Assembly: GCF_022398325.1 (NCBI RefSeq)
Contig: NZ_JAKEVD010000002.1
Coordinates: 205,356-269,355 of the forward strand
Origin: Shewanella sp. Isolate13
GTDB lineage: Bacteria; Pseudomonadota; Gammaproteobacteria; Enterobacterales; Shewanellaceae
Direction: 5' to 3'
DNA length: 64,000 bases
The position numbers were made by a program, and so were the translations under genes. Of this stretch, positions 44,402-54,660 are shown one piece after another. Position 1 is the stretch's first letter. Each line of letters begins with the position of its first letter. Below the pieces are notes generated by a model, which was not told where the DNA came from, searched no databases, and worked only from the letters and a program-made list of their open reading frames with translations.

Positions 44402-44827
44402 ATGGCTGAGCAGCTAGTCAGTGGGTGCTTTTTAAAAGCGAATGAGGTTAGGTTGGTTACTTTAGCGGGTAGCAGAAGTGCTCATCGAGTGATTGCGCCT
44501 AAGACAAATAAGTTCAGCCTAGTTAAAAATCCCAGTCAGGCAGAGACTCGAGAGTTTGTTGCGCAGCTTAAGGCGTACTTAATCGAGCATAATGTCTCTA
44601 AGCTGGTCTTAAACCGCCGTGCAACTACAGGGCAAGGTGCCGGGGGGGCGGGAACTTTCTTAATGGAAGGGGCAATTTTAGCCTGTGTCTCGCAGGAGGT
44701 TGAGTTTATTCACCCAGCGACACTGAGAGCCACAGATAAACGCTGTAGTGAACTCAAGCTACTTAAACCTAAGACGGTCGATTTAGGCAAAGCCTATGAC
44801 CTAGCCTTTGAGTGCCTAAGCGAGTAA
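44402..44827 (+). CDS. DUF3010 family protein
   Basis: A 141-residue cytosolic protein of the DUF3010 family, unknown function. It starts with EQLVSGCFLKANEVRLVTL and has a Gly-rich run (TGQGAGGAGTFLMEGAIL). This arrangement is reminiscent of RNase-H-like or ribosome-associated folds, but no catalytic set is evident. It stands alone after a terminator. ATG at 44402 has CGGAG upstream. Confidence 0.8.
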   Translation: MAEQLVSGCFLKANEVRLVTLAGSRSAHRVIAPKTNKFSLVKNPSQAETREFVAQLKAYLIEHNVSKLVLNRRATTGQGAGGAGTFLMEGAILACVSQEVEFIHPATLRATDKRCSELKLLKPKTVDLGKAYDLAFECLSE

Positions 44828-44984
44828 TACGCTCAATTCCAGTGATAAACGAAGCAATCCTTAACCGGGAGCTGGCGTATAGCTGGGGAGGGATTAAGAT
44901 AGATCGTAACAGCTAGAAATAAGCATAGGGAGCACTCCTCCATTGTTGAGAGGGGGCAAGACTATTTAAATAAGGGACAAGACG

Positions 44985-45536
44985 ATGATTAAACAGCTTT
45001 CAAAACTTGGGTTTATCGCATTATTACTCCTGCCGTTAAGCGCGCTGGCAACGGATCTGAAGGTCGGTGATATGGCTCCAGACTTTAAGCTACAAGCGAC
45101 TGATGGCCACTTTTATCAACTTAGTGACTACAGAGGTAAGCAAACCTTAGTGCTGGCTTGGTACCCTATGGCTAACACCCACGGCTGCACTTTGGAATGT
45201 AAGTCCTTGGTCGAGAAAGGTCACCTTATTCGCGAGTATAACGCCGTATATATGATGGCCAGTGTGGATGATCTCGAGGATAACCAAGCCTTCGCTCGCG
45301 AGCAGAAAGCGGACTTTCCTATGCTTAGCGATCCGAGTAAAGAAACCGCTAAAGCCTACGATGTACTGAACTTCGTTCGCGTCGCTAGTCGTGTGACTTT
45401 TTACATAGGTAAAGATGGCAAGATCTTAAAGATTGATGAAGATATCAATAACAAAACCGCTGCCGAAGATATTGCGGCGACCTTAGAAGAGCTCAATATT
45501 GAGAAAGCAAACGATGTCGTGAGCTCCGATAAATAG
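44985..45536 (+). CDS. Secreted peroxiredoxin of AhpC/TSA (BCP-like) type
   Basis: A 183-residue thiol peroxidase with a cleavable signal peptide ([11 protein letters not shown]). The thioredoxin fold has the peroxidatic motif [13 protein letters not shown], with Cys68 in the place of the catalytic Cys and Cys72 four residues later as possible resolving Cys. BCP-type enzymes are normally cytosolic, so the signal is the notable point: it would act in the periplasm and need periplasmic reductant. Transcribed alone. Confidence 0.88.
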   Translation: MIKQLSKLGFIALLLLPLSALATDLKVGDMAPDFKLQATDGHFYQLSDYRGKQTLVLAWYPMANTHGCTLECKSLVEKGHLIREYNAVYMMASVDDLEDNQAFAREQKADFPMLSDPSKETAKAYDVLNFVRVASRVTFYIGKDGKILKIDEDINNKTAAEDIAATLEELNIEKANDVVSSDK

Positions 45537-45566
45537 TCGGCGTTACTCGATAAGCTAGCGATACTA

Positions 45567-45602
45567 AAAAGCCCAGCTGTGTTCCACTGCTGGGCTTTTT
45601 TT
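45567..45602 (+). terminator. Terminator after peroxiredoxin
   Basis: AAAAGCCCAGC and GCTGGGCTTTTTTT pair around TGTGTTCCACT. The T-run is long. Convergent RIO-kinase gene is on the other side. Confidence 0.9.
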
Positions 45603-45629
45603 GTCGCTCAGTATCAGCTGATTAGCGGG

Positions 45630-46496
45630 CTAATACTGGTACTCATCCTCTGGTGAAGATTGTATGCGAGCCTTACGATCTTGCTCCTCTTCGAAGGCGG
45701 CTTGGATCTCGGCTAATACCGCATCGATATCGGCGCTGTGTTCGGTTTCGACAAACTGCCCTGTTAGCTCTGCCTCTGGCGATAGCTTGCCGGATTCAAA
45801 TTTGAGCCACATCTCCTGAGCATATTTGCTAGTGCGTAGAGATGGAGCAAACTGACCATAATATTGAGTCATATTGTTTACGTCACGCAGCAGCATGCGC
45901 TTAGCATTATTGTTTGCCGCAGCGTCAACGGCTTGGGGCAGATCGATAATGACCGGCCCTTTATCATCGAGCAATACATTAAATTCAGACAGGTCGCCAT
46001 GAATAATGCCTGCGCACAGCATTCGCTGGACATCTTTCATCACCATCGCATGATGGGCAATGGCCATCTCTGGTGTTAGCGTTACATCGTTGAGTCTTGG
46101 CGCCACATAACCCGCTTCATCGGTGATTAGCTCCATTAGCAGTACGCCATCAAAGCAGCCATAGGGCTTAGGCACGCGCACGCCCGCATAGGCGAGGCGA
46201 AACAGGGCATCGACCTCGGCATTTTGCCAAGCCTGTTCCTGCTCTTTGCGGCCATAATTAGAGCCTTTTTCCATGGCTCTGGCCCTGCGTGAGTTGCGGC
46301 TCTTACGGCCTTCGCGATATTCAACGGCTTTCTTAAAGCTGCGTTTATCAGTTTCTTTGTAGATCTTGGCGCAGCGAATATCGTTGCCACATCTAACAAT
46401 GTAAACATCGGCTTCTTTGCCGCTCATTAATGGACGAATTACTTCGTCAATCAGTCCTTCATCAACCAGAGGTTGGAGTCGTTTTGGGGTTTTCAT
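45630..46496 (-). CDS. RIO1-type serine protein kinase
   Basis: A 289-residue atypical kinase of the RIO family. The catalytic loop is GIIHGDLSEFNVLL and the metal-binding loop is VIIDLPQAVD; the N-terminal ATP site is LMSGKEADVYIVRCG. The start at 46496 (MKTPKRLQPLV) is preferred over 46553. RIO kinases in bacteria are poorly understood; archaeal and eukaryotic ones act in ribosome maturation. The acidic C-terminal tail (about 250-289) is typical. The strand neighbour upstream is the S41-like gene. Confidence 0.92.
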   Translation of the reverse strand: MKTPKRLQPLVDEGLIDEVIRPLMSGKEADVYIVRCGNDIRCAKIYKETDKRSFKKAVEYREGRKSRNSRRARAMEKGSNYGRKEQEQAWQNAEVDALFRLAYAGVRVPKPYGCFDGVLLMELITDEAGYVAPRLNDVTLTPEMAIAHHAMVMKDVQRMLCAGIIHGDLSEFNVLLDDKGPVIIDLPQAVDAAANNNAKRMLLRDVNNMTQYYGQFAPSLRTSKYAQEMWLKFESGKLSPEAELTGQFVETEHSADIDAVLAEIQAAFEEEQDRKARIQSSPEDEYQY

Positions 46497-46601
46497 GGCG
46501 CTCTTATACCTTAGTTGGCCGAATGATGGAATGAATTCGTTTATTATCATCAAAAAAGATGACCCTAGTCAGTTCAAGCAGGGGGAGCCCCCGAGTTTGG
46601 A

Positions 46602-48119
46602 TTAGGGGATTTCGGCTAGGGCGTCGCCGCTCGGTGCTGGACTTTGGGCTAAAAACTTTTCACCGATAAGCTCGACGGCATTAGCCTTGTTAAACGCGAG
46701 TTGATTGAGCGATATGTCGGGAGTGAGGCCAACTCCTGACAGAAGTTGACCATTAGGGCGATAGACTAAGCTAGAGCTAAATTGAACCACAATTCCGCTA
46801 TTTGGCAGTGTTATTCGATAGCGTGGGCCAAGGTCGCCACGGGTTGTGGCGCCGATAAGCGTGACTCTAGGCCAGTTCTGAGCTGCTAGGGCTATCCATT
46901 CACACTCTTGCTCGCAGCTAGCATCCACCCGTAGAAACAGTTGTGCATGTCTGGCCAAGCCAGGCGCCGCTTCTGAACTGGGCGCGGCCTCGGAGCTGGA
47001 CTCGACTTGGGTGATAACCCTTAATTCGGTTATAGATTCAGTGTCGAATATCCGAGAGCGGCGAACTAGGTAATCACTAAAGGCTTCACTAGGCTTTAAT
47101 TCATTATCAAAGCCGCGGTACTTAAGCTCTGTTTGCTCAAAAAAACTCAGTTGCGACAGGGGCGTGTATTGGCTGGCGATACGATCGGCTCTGGCGCTGG
47201 CAAAGCGTTTGTATTGCAATAAGGCGAGGATCTTTTGTTGCTGTTTATCATCACTAAAGTGTTTCGTGAGCCAAGCCATAAGCAGATCTTGTGGCTGTTT
47301 AATGGCGCGGATATCGATAATAAGCTGTGATGGAGCATGACTCTCGGGCCGAGCGGTAAGTTGCTGGGTTAGCCGCTGTAAAGTCTTGGCATCGATCTGT
47401 GAGGGTAAGCGAAAATCGACTCGCTGTTGAGTCGGCTCAATCGATTCAGCTTCTTTGGTTTGAACTAATGTTAGCGTTCGCTGCACACTGAGCTCACCAT
47501 CGGTAAGGGTCAGTATCGACTCGCTAGCGTGCCTAAGGCCTATCTCTCGTCTGAGTTTCGCTATCTGCATGATCCCGTTTGCCTGTGCTAGACGGGACTG
47601 TTTCAGTGGAGCGGGCAGGTAGCTTTGGCTCGCCAACACCCAGCGGGCAATAGGCAAGCCATCGATGTGAGAAAGGTAGGGGTATTCGGCATCGAGCAGT
47701 CTGCCTCCCAAGTTATAGGCTTGCCAATATCGATCGTCAAATACCAAGTTAATGGGCAGTCTGGTGGCCGTTGCTGTATTGAGATGCGGGCTGAGCACCT
47801 GAATGGCAGGATCGCCGAGCTGGCTAAGCAGTTGCTGTAACTGCTGCGCTAGCAGCGTCGAATGAATTGTGCCGATAGAGCGCTGTATTAGGGCATTTGC
47901 GCTCTGGGTGATCTCTTGTAAGCGCTGTGGGTCGTTGGCTGCAAAGGCGGAATGCTGCGCAAGCTTAGCGATAACCAGCTTCAGATCTTGCTGGTATTGC
48001 CGCACACTGAGTTCGGTTGTTATCTTGTTAGGGAAAAAGAACTGGTAGCTGAGTAGCCCAACGCTCATGCAGATGAGGAGGCTAAAAACAGTCAATATGC
48101 CCTTATAGCTCAAAGTCAT
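46602..48119 (-). CDS. S41 peptidase-like protein lacking the usual serine signature
   Basis: A 505-residue protein with one N-terminal membrane helix (about 7-29). Toward the C-terminus, TTRGDLGPRYRITLPNSGIV and YRPNGQLLSGVGLTPDI match the conserved S41 (tail-specific protease) closing strands. In active S41 enzymes a Ser-Ala-rich nucleophile loop lies about 30 residues upstream of this region. Here that place reads SCEQECEWIALAAQN, so the catalytic Ser is missing or moved. The start at 48119 follows AAGGATGG. It probably acts in the periplasm as a binding or scaffolding protein. The call is moderate because the first 300 residues match nothing. Confidence 0.6.
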   Translation of the reverse strand: MTLSYKGILTVFSLLICMSVGLLSYQFFFPNKITTELSVRQYQQDLKLVIAKLAQHSAFAANDPQRLQEITQSANALIQRSIGTIHSTLLAQQLQQLLSQLGDPAIQVLSPHLNTATATRLPINLVFDDRYWQAYNLGGRLLDAEYPYLSHIDGLPIARWVLASQSYLPAPLKQSRLAQANGIMQIAKLRREIGLRHASESILTLTDGELSVQRTLTLVQTKEAESIEPTQQRVDFRLPSQIDAKTLQRLTQQLTARPESHAPSQLIIDIRAIKQPQDLLMAWLTKHFSDDKQQQKILALLQYKRFASARADRIASQYTPLSQLSFFEQTELKYRGFDNELKPSEAFSDYLVRRSRIFDTESITELRVITQVESSSEAAPSSEAAPGLARHAQLFLRVDASCEQECEWIALAAQNWPRVTLIGATTRGDLGPRYRITLPNSGIVVQFSSSLVYRPNGQLLSGVGLTPDISLNQLAFNKANAVELIGEKFLAQSPAPSGDALAEIP

Positions 48120-48216
48120 AACCATCCTTGTGCAGGCAGGCTTTTAAGCGGGTTACGCTAAGCCTGCTAAAGACGCTTTTGATATTGAGCTAACGTTGTC
48201 GATTAAAAGGTGTCGA

Positions 48217-49167
48217 CTATAAGATGTCGTTAATCGAAACCCCAATACCTATGCGTTGGTTATGTACATTGTAGTCGATTAAACTTTCACCGTAGCCATT
48301 AAAATATTGAGTATAAAGTCTTAAGTTACCCAAGATCGGGTAGCTCCAGGTGAATTCCAGAGCGCCATAGTTGGGTTTTTTAATGTAATTGCGCACCATC
48401 AGAGTAAATCTATGTTCATTGAGGCCGTATACGCCTTTGAGCTCTAGGTTACCCATGTAATCGGTAATATCTGGGTTGTCATCGCCCTTTGGAGAGCTTG
48501 GCGTCTCCTTCTCATCTTCTGGAATACGCCACCATGCCTTAGCTTCAAGGGCAAAGGGGCCGCTATCAAATACCATCATGCCATAGAGTCGATTCCAGCT
48601 ACGTGATTTTGAACCCGACTGACCATTGGATTGGTGTACCGCGCCAAGACCCCAAAAAGAGTTTTTCAGCGGACCCAGCTGCCAGTCATTGGTAAAGAGC
48701 ATGAAGATCTCTGGTTCGTGATTGGTTTCTCTAAAAGGCGAGGAGATATCTTTGTTGTATACCTGCCAATAGGATTGGTTGGTATAGGCTGCAAACAGGT
48801 GACCGTTGTCACCAAAGACATTGTGCCATAGTGGAAACTTAAAGCTGATCTGAAACTTGGCCTCCATATTATCTAAGGTGAAGGGATGCTCGGCGGCATC
48901 TTTTTCAAAAGGGGCCATATTGGGGGATTTGCTGTAGGTCACAGGCAGAATATAGTTAACCTTATGGGGGGTAATGACGTAAGGCAGCTCGTCAGTAGCA
49001 CTTTCTTCTGAGATCCGTTTATCAACTAGTGACTCTTCTCTTTTAGGCGTAACCTCGATGTTGGTTTCGCTTTCTTCACTCTTACTTGCTTGAGTCTCGC
49101 TTTGAGCATAAAGGCTAAAAGAGCAGCACAAGCCAGAGGCTAAGAGTAGCGCAGCTAATTTGTTCAT
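48217..49167 (-). CDS. pldA: Outer-membrane phospholipase A (PldA)
   Basis: A 316-residue OMPLA: signal peptide (1-21), an acidic extension (about 22-60), then a 12-strand barrel. The catalytic triad is visible as H178, S180 and N192 in AVHQSNGQSGSKSRSWNRLYG, matching E. coli. It hydrolyses misplaced phospholipids in the outer leaflet when the membrane is perturbed and dimerises with calcium. It is divergent from cobA and lies upstream of the S41-like gene on the same strand. Confidence 0.95.
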   Translation of the reverse strand: MNKLAALLLASGLCCSFSLYAQSETQASKSEESETNIEVTPKREESLVDKRISEESATDELPYVITPHKVNYILPVTYSKSPNMAPFEKDAAEHPFTLDNMEAKFQISFKFPLWHNVFGDNGHLFAAYTNQSYWQVYNKDISSPFRETNHEPEIFMLFTNDWQLGPLKNSFWGLGAVHQSNGQSGSKSRSWNRLYGMMVFDSGPFALEAKAWWRIPEDEKETPSSPKGDDNPDITDYMGNLELKGVYGLNEHRFTLMVRNYIKKPNYGALEFTWSYPILGNLRLYTQYFNGYGESLIDYNVHNQRIGIGVSINDIL

Positions 49168-49581
49168 CGTATTCCCTGAATTTATCTAAGCAGTTTTGTC
49201 TTCTTATGTGGAAGATTCTACCTAGCACAATGCTGAATTAACAGTTGTTTAGCAAGTCGGCAACTGTGGGCGCTAGTTTTTTTGGGTAGGCTTAACTTGG
49301 ATTAACCTCATATTTATTAATCAAAAACAGCGCCAATATTAGATCTAAATGCAATAAGTTAGTGCTAAAAGTCACCATGATTTTCACTTAGTTGAACAGA
49401 CTCATTGCCTTATTGGATTTAACGCTTTTTATACAAGACGTTACATGTTACACCGCCATATCTATCTACAGCCTTGTACCTCTCAAATAACTAAAAGTTA
49501 TAAAAGGTAATAAATACATATTTATTATGGAATAAGCAGGCGGCTATATTTCACTACACGAATTCAGAGTGAGGTAGCGTG
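49168..49581. other. Divergent pldA-cobA region
   Basis: A 414-base AT-rich spacer without a gene. It must carry promoters for pldA and the cobA-cysDN-cysC operon. One palindrome is listed separately; I see no other clear site. Confidence 0.55.
49508..49527. promoter_or_regulatory. 20-bp near-perfect palindrome before cobA
   Basis: TAATAAATA and TATTTATTA are exact reverse complements around CA, about 55 bases before the cobA start. It may be part of the cys operon promoter control. It is AT-only in the arms, so chance is higher than for mixed sites. Confidence 0.4.
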
Positions 49582-50403
49582 ATGGAGATTGTAACTTTAC
49601 CCGGTCAAGCCGCTGGCGGAAAAGTATGGCTAGTGGGAGCGGGGCCTGGTGATGTCGATCTACTGACAGTAAAGGCTTATCGGGTGTTGCAAAACGCCGA
49701 TGCGGTGCTTTACGACGCGCTCGTCAGTGATGAGATCTTGGCATTGATCCCAAAGCATGCCGAGAAAATTGCTGTAGGTAAACGCGCAGGCCTTCACAGT
49801 GCGGCGCAGAGCGAGATTAATCAGCTACTGGTTACTAAGGCCTATACCCGCAAGAACGTAGTTCGGCTAAAGGGCGGAGACCCATTTATTTTTGGTCGTG
49901 GTGGTGAAGAGCTAGAAACCATCGTGGACGCTGGCATCGATTTTGAAGTGGTGCCCGGTATTACAGCAGCAAGCGGCACGGCGGCTTATGCCGGCATTCC
50001 GTTAACCCATAGAGATTACGCTCAAGGTGTGAGCTTTATTACCGGTCACTGCAAGCTGGAGAGTCGCCCAATGGATTGGCAGAGTTATGCCAATCCTAAT
50101 AATACCTTAGTGATCTACATGGGTATTTTGAATGCAGAACTCATTAAAACAGGCTTGCTTAATGCTGGTAGATCGGCGCAAACCCCTGTCGCCCTTGTCT
50201 CAAAGGCGACGACTAGCCAGCAACGCGTGTTTACCGGTCACCTAGATAACCTTGATGAACTTGCCAGCCACCCGGAACTTGTGATGCCGGCGCTGATGGT
50301 CATCGGTGAGGTGGTTGAGCTTGCTGATAGCCTAAATTGGTTTACGCCGCAAACACAAAAGAGCCAACTCAAAAGTCACGAGTTAGCCGCATTAACAAGA
50401 TAA
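49582..50403 (+). CDS. cobA: Uroporphyrinogen-III C-methyltransferase (SUMT)
   Basis: A 273-residue SAM-dependent enzyme that makes precorrin-2, the siroheme precursor needed by CysI. GxGPGD near residue 19 (VGAGPGDVDLLTVKA), RLKGGDPFIFGRGGEE and PGITAASGTAAYAGIPLTHR are typical. The start at 49582 has GAGG upstream. Placing it at the head of the sulfate-activation operon ties cofactor supply to the pathway. No CysG-type oxidase/ferrochelatase is fused. Confidence 0.95.
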   Translation: MEIVTLPGQAAGGKVWLVGAGPGDVDLLTVKAYRVLQNADAVLYDALVSDEILALIPKHAEKIAVGKRAGLHSAAQSEINQLLVTKAYTRKNVVRLKGGDPFIFGRGGEELETIVDAGIDFEVVPGITAASGTAAYAGIPLTHRDYAQGVSFITGHCKLESRPMDWQSYANPNNTLVIYMGILNAELIKTGLLNAGRSAQTPVALVSKATTSQQRVFTGHLDNLDELASHPELVMPALMVIGEVVELADSLNWFTPQTQKSQLKSHELAALTR

Positions 50404-50429
50404 TTGATTGAAGAATACGGAGAATTAGC

Positions 50430-51338
50430 ATGGCCGCGAAAGAGTTAAGCCATTTGCAACAACTGGAAGCTGAGAGCATTCAAATTATTCGCGAAGTCGC
50501 GGCAGAGTTTGATAATCCTGTGATGATGTACTCCATAGGTAAGGACTCATCGGTGATGTTGCACCTTGCTCGAAAAGCATTCTATCCAGGGAAAATTCCC
50601 TTTCCTTTGCTCCATGTCGATACCGACTGGAAATTTAAAGAGATGATCGCCTTTCGCGATGCTCAGGCCAAAGAATTTGGTTTCGAGCTACTAGTTCACA
50701 AGAATCCAGAAGGGCTTGCGATGGGCATTAGTCCATTCGAACATGGTAGTGCTAAGCATACCGATATCATGAAGACCCAAGGGCTTAAACAGGCGCTGAA
50801 TAAGTACGGTTTCGATGCCGCTTTTGGTGGTGCCCGCCGTGACGAAGAGAAGTCGCGTGCCAAGGAGCGTGTCTATTCATTCCGTGATAAGCACCATACC
50901 TGGGATCCTAAAAATCAACGCCCAGAGCTGTGGCGTACCTATAACGGTGCGGTGAATAAGGGCGAAAGCATTCGTGTATTCCCACTGTCTAACTGGACTG
51001 AGTTGGATATTTGGCAATATATCTACCAAGAAAACATCCAGTTAGTACCACTGTATTTTGCTCAGAAACGTCCCGTCGTTGAGCGCGATGGCATGATGAT
51101 CATGGTCGATGACGACAGAATGCCACTGGCAGAAGGTGAGCAGCCTAAAGAGGAGTTGGTGCGCTTTAGAACACTGGGCTGTTATCCGCTAACGGGGGCG
51201 ATGCATTCTGAGGCTGACACCCTAGAGAAGATTATTGAAGAGATGCTGCTGACCCGTTCGAGTGAGCGTCAGGGTCGTCTTATCGACTCAGATCAAAGCG
51301 CATCGATGGAACTGAAAAAACGTCAGGGCTATTTCTAA
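50430..51338 (+). CDS. cysD: Sulfate adenylyltransferase subunit CysD
   Basis: A 302-residue ATP-sulfurylase small subunit that makes APS. The PP-loop [13 protein letters not shown] and [17 protein letters not shown] are diagnostic, and length matches E. coli (302). It starts 27 bases after cobA with ACGGAG. It works with CysN. Confidence 0.98.
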   Translation: MAAKELSHLQQLEAESIQIIREVAAEFDNPVMMYSIGKDSSVMLHLARKAFYPGKIPFPLLHVDTDWKFKEMIAFRDAQAKEFGFELLVHKNPEGLAMGISPFEHGSAKHTDIMKTQGLKQALNKYGFDAAFGGARRDEEKSRAKERVYSFRDKHHTWDPKNQRPELWRTYNGAVNKGESIRVFPLSNWTELDIWQYIYQENIQLVPLYFAQKRPVVERDGMMIMVDDDRMPLAEGEQPKEELVRFRTLGCYPLTGAMHSEADTLEKIIEEMLLTRSSERQGRLIDSDQSASMELKKRQGYF

Positions 51339-51388
51339 ACCCCGCCATCCAATGGATGAATGTGGATGAAGAACTCTAAGGAATCATT

Positions 51389-52828
51389 ATGAATCAAGCA
51401 GTAAGTAATAACGCACGCCTGGCGGCAGAACTGGAAGATCTGGGCGTAAAAGAGTACCTGTCACTACAGCAAAATAAGGGACTGTTACGTTTCTTAACCT
51501 GCGGCAGTGTCGATGACGGTAAGAGTACCTTGATTGGTCGCCTATTACATGACAGCGCGCAAATTTATGAAGACCAGTTAGCGAGCCTGAAAAGCGACAG
51601 CGCCAAGCTTGGTACTACCGGTGAAGAGGTGGATCTTGCGCTGCTGGTCGATGGCCTGCAAGCCGAGCGTGAACAGGGGATCACTATCGATGTCGCCTAC
51701 CGCTATTTCTCAAGTGATAAGCGTAAGTTCATTATTGCCGACACTCCGGGCCATGAGCAGTACACGCGCAACATGGCAACGGGTGCCTCGACCTGCGACT
51801 TGGCGGTGATCTTGGTCGATGCGCGTTATGGGGTGCAGACCCAGACGCGCCGCCATGCCTTTATTGCATCGCAGCTCGGTATTCGTCACTTCGTTGTGGC
51901 GGTTAATAAGATGGATCTATTGGGCTTTGATGAGAAGGTCTTCAAGGATATCCAAGCCGAGTTTGCCCAGTTTGCCGAGCAACTCGGTGAAATCGATATT
52001 CGTTATGTGCCTCTGTCAGCCCTTAAGGGTGACAATGTCGTCGATGGCAGCAATCAAACCCCTTGGTATAGCGGCGGTACACTATTAGAGCTACTCGAAA
52101 CCATCGATACTCGTCGTGAGCTTAGTAGCCTACCAGTGCGTTTCCCTGTGCAGTATGTGCAGCGTCCCGATCTGGATTTTCGTGGCTTTTCCGGCACGCT
52201 TTCATCGGGTGTGATTAGCGTAGGTGATGAGCTGGTGGCACTGCCATCGGGTAAACGTAGCAAGGTTGCCCGCATCGTGACTTTCGATGGCGATCTTGAG
52301 CAGGCGATCGCTGGGCAAGCGGTGACCCTCACCTTGGAAGATGAAATCGATATCTCAAGGGGCGATCTACTGTCGCAGGTGACTGATGCACCAGCACTTG
52401 CCAATATTGTCAGCGCCGATATTGCTTGGATGGATGAGAAGCCACTGCAAATTGGCGAGCTATATGACTTAAAAGTTGCGGGTAAGAAACTGCAAGCCAG
52501 TGTCACTGGGATTGAATACCTAGTGGATATCAACACCCTAGAACGTAACAGCAGTGATGCAATCGGCCTTAACGATATGGCGCGAGTTACCCTCGAACTT
52601 AATGAGTCTATCGCCATCGATCCTTACACCTTAGTGCGTGATACAGGCGGCATGATCTTAATCGACCGCCTATCGAACGCGACTGTCGCGGCAGTGATGG
52701 CGGTATCGAGCAGCAAGGCCCAAAAAACGGCTCAGCAGTACAGTGACTTTGAGCTAGAGCTAAATGCGCTTATTCGTAAGCAGTATCCTCACTGGCAAGC
52801 GATTGATATCAGCAAGGTTGAGGGTTAA
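51389..52828 (+). CDS. cysN: Sulfate adenylyltransferase GTPase subunit CysN
   Basis: A 479-residue GTPase that drives CysD. GTP motifs: [20 protein letters not shown] and NKMD, then EF-Tu-like beta-barrel domains. It starts after AAGGAATC. CysC is a separate gene, so this is the unfused form. Its stop is two bases before the transporter gene. Confidence 0.98.
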   Translation: MNQAVSNNARLAAELEDLGVKEYLSLQQNKGLLRFLTCGSVDDGKSTLIGRLLHDSAQIYEDQLASLKSDSAKLGTTGEEVDLALLVDGLQAEREQGITIDVAYRYFSSDKRKFIIADTPGHEQYTRNMATGASTCDLAVILVDARYGVQTQTRRHAFIASQLGIRHFVVAVNKMDLLGFDEKVFKDIQAEFAQFAEQLGEIDIRYVPLSALKGDNVVDGSNQTPWYSGGTLLELLETIDTRRELSSLPVRFPVQYVQRPDLDFRGFSGTLSSGVISVGDELVALPSGKRSKVARIVTFDGDLEQAIAGQAVTLTLEDEIDISRGDLLSQVTDAPALANIVSADIAWMDEKPLQIGELYDLKVAGKKLQASVTGIEYLVDINTLERNSSDAIGLNDMARVTLELNESIAIDPYTLVRDTGGMILIDRLSNATVAAVMAVSSSKAQKTAQQYSDFELELNALIRKQYPHWQAIDISKVEG

Positions 52829-52830
52829 CA

Positions 52831-54555
52831 ATGCCAGAGTTGTGGGTGTTATCGTGCATCTTGTTTGCCTTAGTCGCTGCCTTGATGGCGGGGCTATGGA
52901 CACCCGCAGCACTATTTTTTATCGCATCGTTAACGACTTACCTGCTGGGTATGGTGGAGCTTGAAACTGCTTTAGCCAGTTTTACCAATGCCAGCCTAGT
53001 GACGCTAGTGCTGCTGATCATGTCGACGGCGGCATTGGAAAAAACCTCGCTACTGGGTAAGTTGAGTCAAGTGGTAGGGCGTGGTTCCTTGGCATCGACT
53101 ATGGCCAAGCTCGGACTCTCTACCGCCTTGTTATCGTCGTTTACCAACAATACTGCGGTGGTGGCTTCGCTCATTGGAGTGGTGCGCCGCAACCAAGCCC
53201 ATGCGCCAGCTAAGCTGTTATTGCCACTGTCTTACGCGGCGATCTTGGGGGGGACACTCACGCTAATTGGTACCTCGACCAATTTGATTGTGAACTCCTT
53301 TGTAGAAAACGCAGGACTGGTGCCTTTAGGTTTCTTCGAGTTTTCTATGATTGGCATAGTGATTGTCACTGCTGGAGTTGGCTTGTTAGTGCTACTGGCC
53401 AACTGGTTGCCCGACAGACGCGATGAGAGTCTGGATGAAACCTTACCCTATCTGCTCGAAGCCAGAGTGGCGAAAGAGTCACAGCTGATAGGTAAGAGCG
53501 TACAAGACAATCGTTTACGCGCCCTTAAAAAGCTTTATTTAGTGGAGCTTGAGCGCAGCGGCATTCGCATCTGCCCGGTACCGCCGCATTTAGTGTTGCA
53601 GAGTGAGGATATTTTGCGCTTTAGTGGCGCGGTGGAGTCGGTTGAGCTGCTGCATCAGTTCGATGGTTTAGAGTGGTTTGGTAAGCAGCAGGCCAAGGGG
53701 CAAAACCTGATTGAAGCTGTGCTTGCGCCAAGCTCAACCTTGGTTGGGCGCTCACTAAAAGAATCGACCTTCAGAGAGAAATTTGATGGTGCAGTTTTGG
53801 CTATCCGCCGTGGCCATCAGCCTTTAAAGGGCGGCCTGGGTGATATCCAGTTACAGGCAGGGGACGTATTGCTGGTCACGCCTGGTGATGGCTTTTGCCG
53901 TAACACTAAGCTGGCCTCTGAATTTGCTGCGGTGAGTGGCTTAGACTTGAGTGTTAGGCTGGATCCACGCCGAAGTCAGTGGGTACTCACAGGTTTTCTT
54001 GTGACGATTTTAGCTAGCCTGACAGGGGTATTGCCATTAGTTAAGGGGCTCATCTTGCTCTTGATGAGCTATATCGCCATCGGTGCGGTGAGCCTATCTG
54101 AGCTTAAAAGACGTTTTCCTTTTGAGTTGGTAGTGATTGTTGGTAGTGCCTTGAGCTTGGCGAACCTGATGTTATCGACCGGGCTTGCCGATGATATCGC
54201 CGCGTTTATTTTGGGAGCGATCAATGGTTACGGGGTCTTTTCGGCATTTGTGGCCGTGTACTTGATGACACTGCTATTGACGGAACTTATTACTAACAAT
54301 GCCGCTGCGGCGCTCTCTTTTCCGGTGGCTTATGCCATCGCCCTAAGCTATGGCGTCGATACTCGGCCGTTTATTCTCGCCGTGGTGTTTGGTGCCAGCG
54401 CCAGTTTTATTTCGCCCTACGGTTATCAGACCAACTTGATGGTCTATAACGCGGGTAACTATCGTTTCAGTGATTTTTTGCGTGTGGGTTTACCTTTGTC
54501 ACTACTTTATTCGGCAATCGTATTGTTATTAGTTCCAGTATTTTTTCCATTTTAG
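52831..54555 (+). CDS. SLC13/DASS family transporter with RCK_C domains, probable sulfate permease
   Basis: A 574-residue inner-membrane protein: about five helices, then a cytosolic insert (about 200-375) that looks like two TrkA-C (RCK_C) domains, then another helix group. The SLC13 signature TLIGTSTNLIVNSF and SFTNNTAVVASLIG are conserved. Such proteins move sulfate, dicarboxylates or other anions with sodium. Its place between cysN and cysC with a two-base gap strongly suggests sulfate uptake. No cysAWTP genes are in the window. Confidence 0.88.
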   Translation: MPELWVLSCILFALVAALMAGLWTPAALFFIASLTTYLLGMVELETALASFTNASLVTLVLLIMSTAALEKTSLLGKLSQVVGRGSLASTMAKLGLSTALLSSFTNNTAVVASLIGVVRRNQAHAPAKLLLPLSYAAILGGTLTLIGTSTNLIVNSFVENAGLVPLGFFEFSMIGIVIVTAGVGLLVLLANWLPDRRDESLDETLPYLLEARVAKESQLIGKSVQDNRLRALKKLYLVELERSGIRICPVPPHLVLQSEDILRFSGAVESVELLHQFDGLEWFGKQQAKGQNLIEAVLAPSSTLVGRSLKESTFREKFDGAVLAIRRGHQPLKGGLGDIQLQAGDVLLVTPGDGFCRNTKLASEFAAVSGLDLSVRLDPRRSQWVLTGFLVTILASLTGVLPLVKGLILLLMSYIAIGAVSLSELKRRFPFELVVIVGSALSLANLMLSTGLADDIAAFILGAINGYGVFSAFVAVYLMTLLLTELITNNAAAALSFPVAYAIALSYGVDTRPFILAVVFGASASFISPYGYQTNLMVYNAGNYRFSDFLRVGLPLSLLYSAIVLLLVPVFFPF

Positions 54556-54660
54556 CTTTTCCATTTTGGCTTGTTCTGTTTAAGGCTAATGGCGCAGATG
54601 TTCAGATGGTGTTAGCTCGTTTGGTTAACTACTTTATAGATTAGATTTTTTGGAGTTTTT

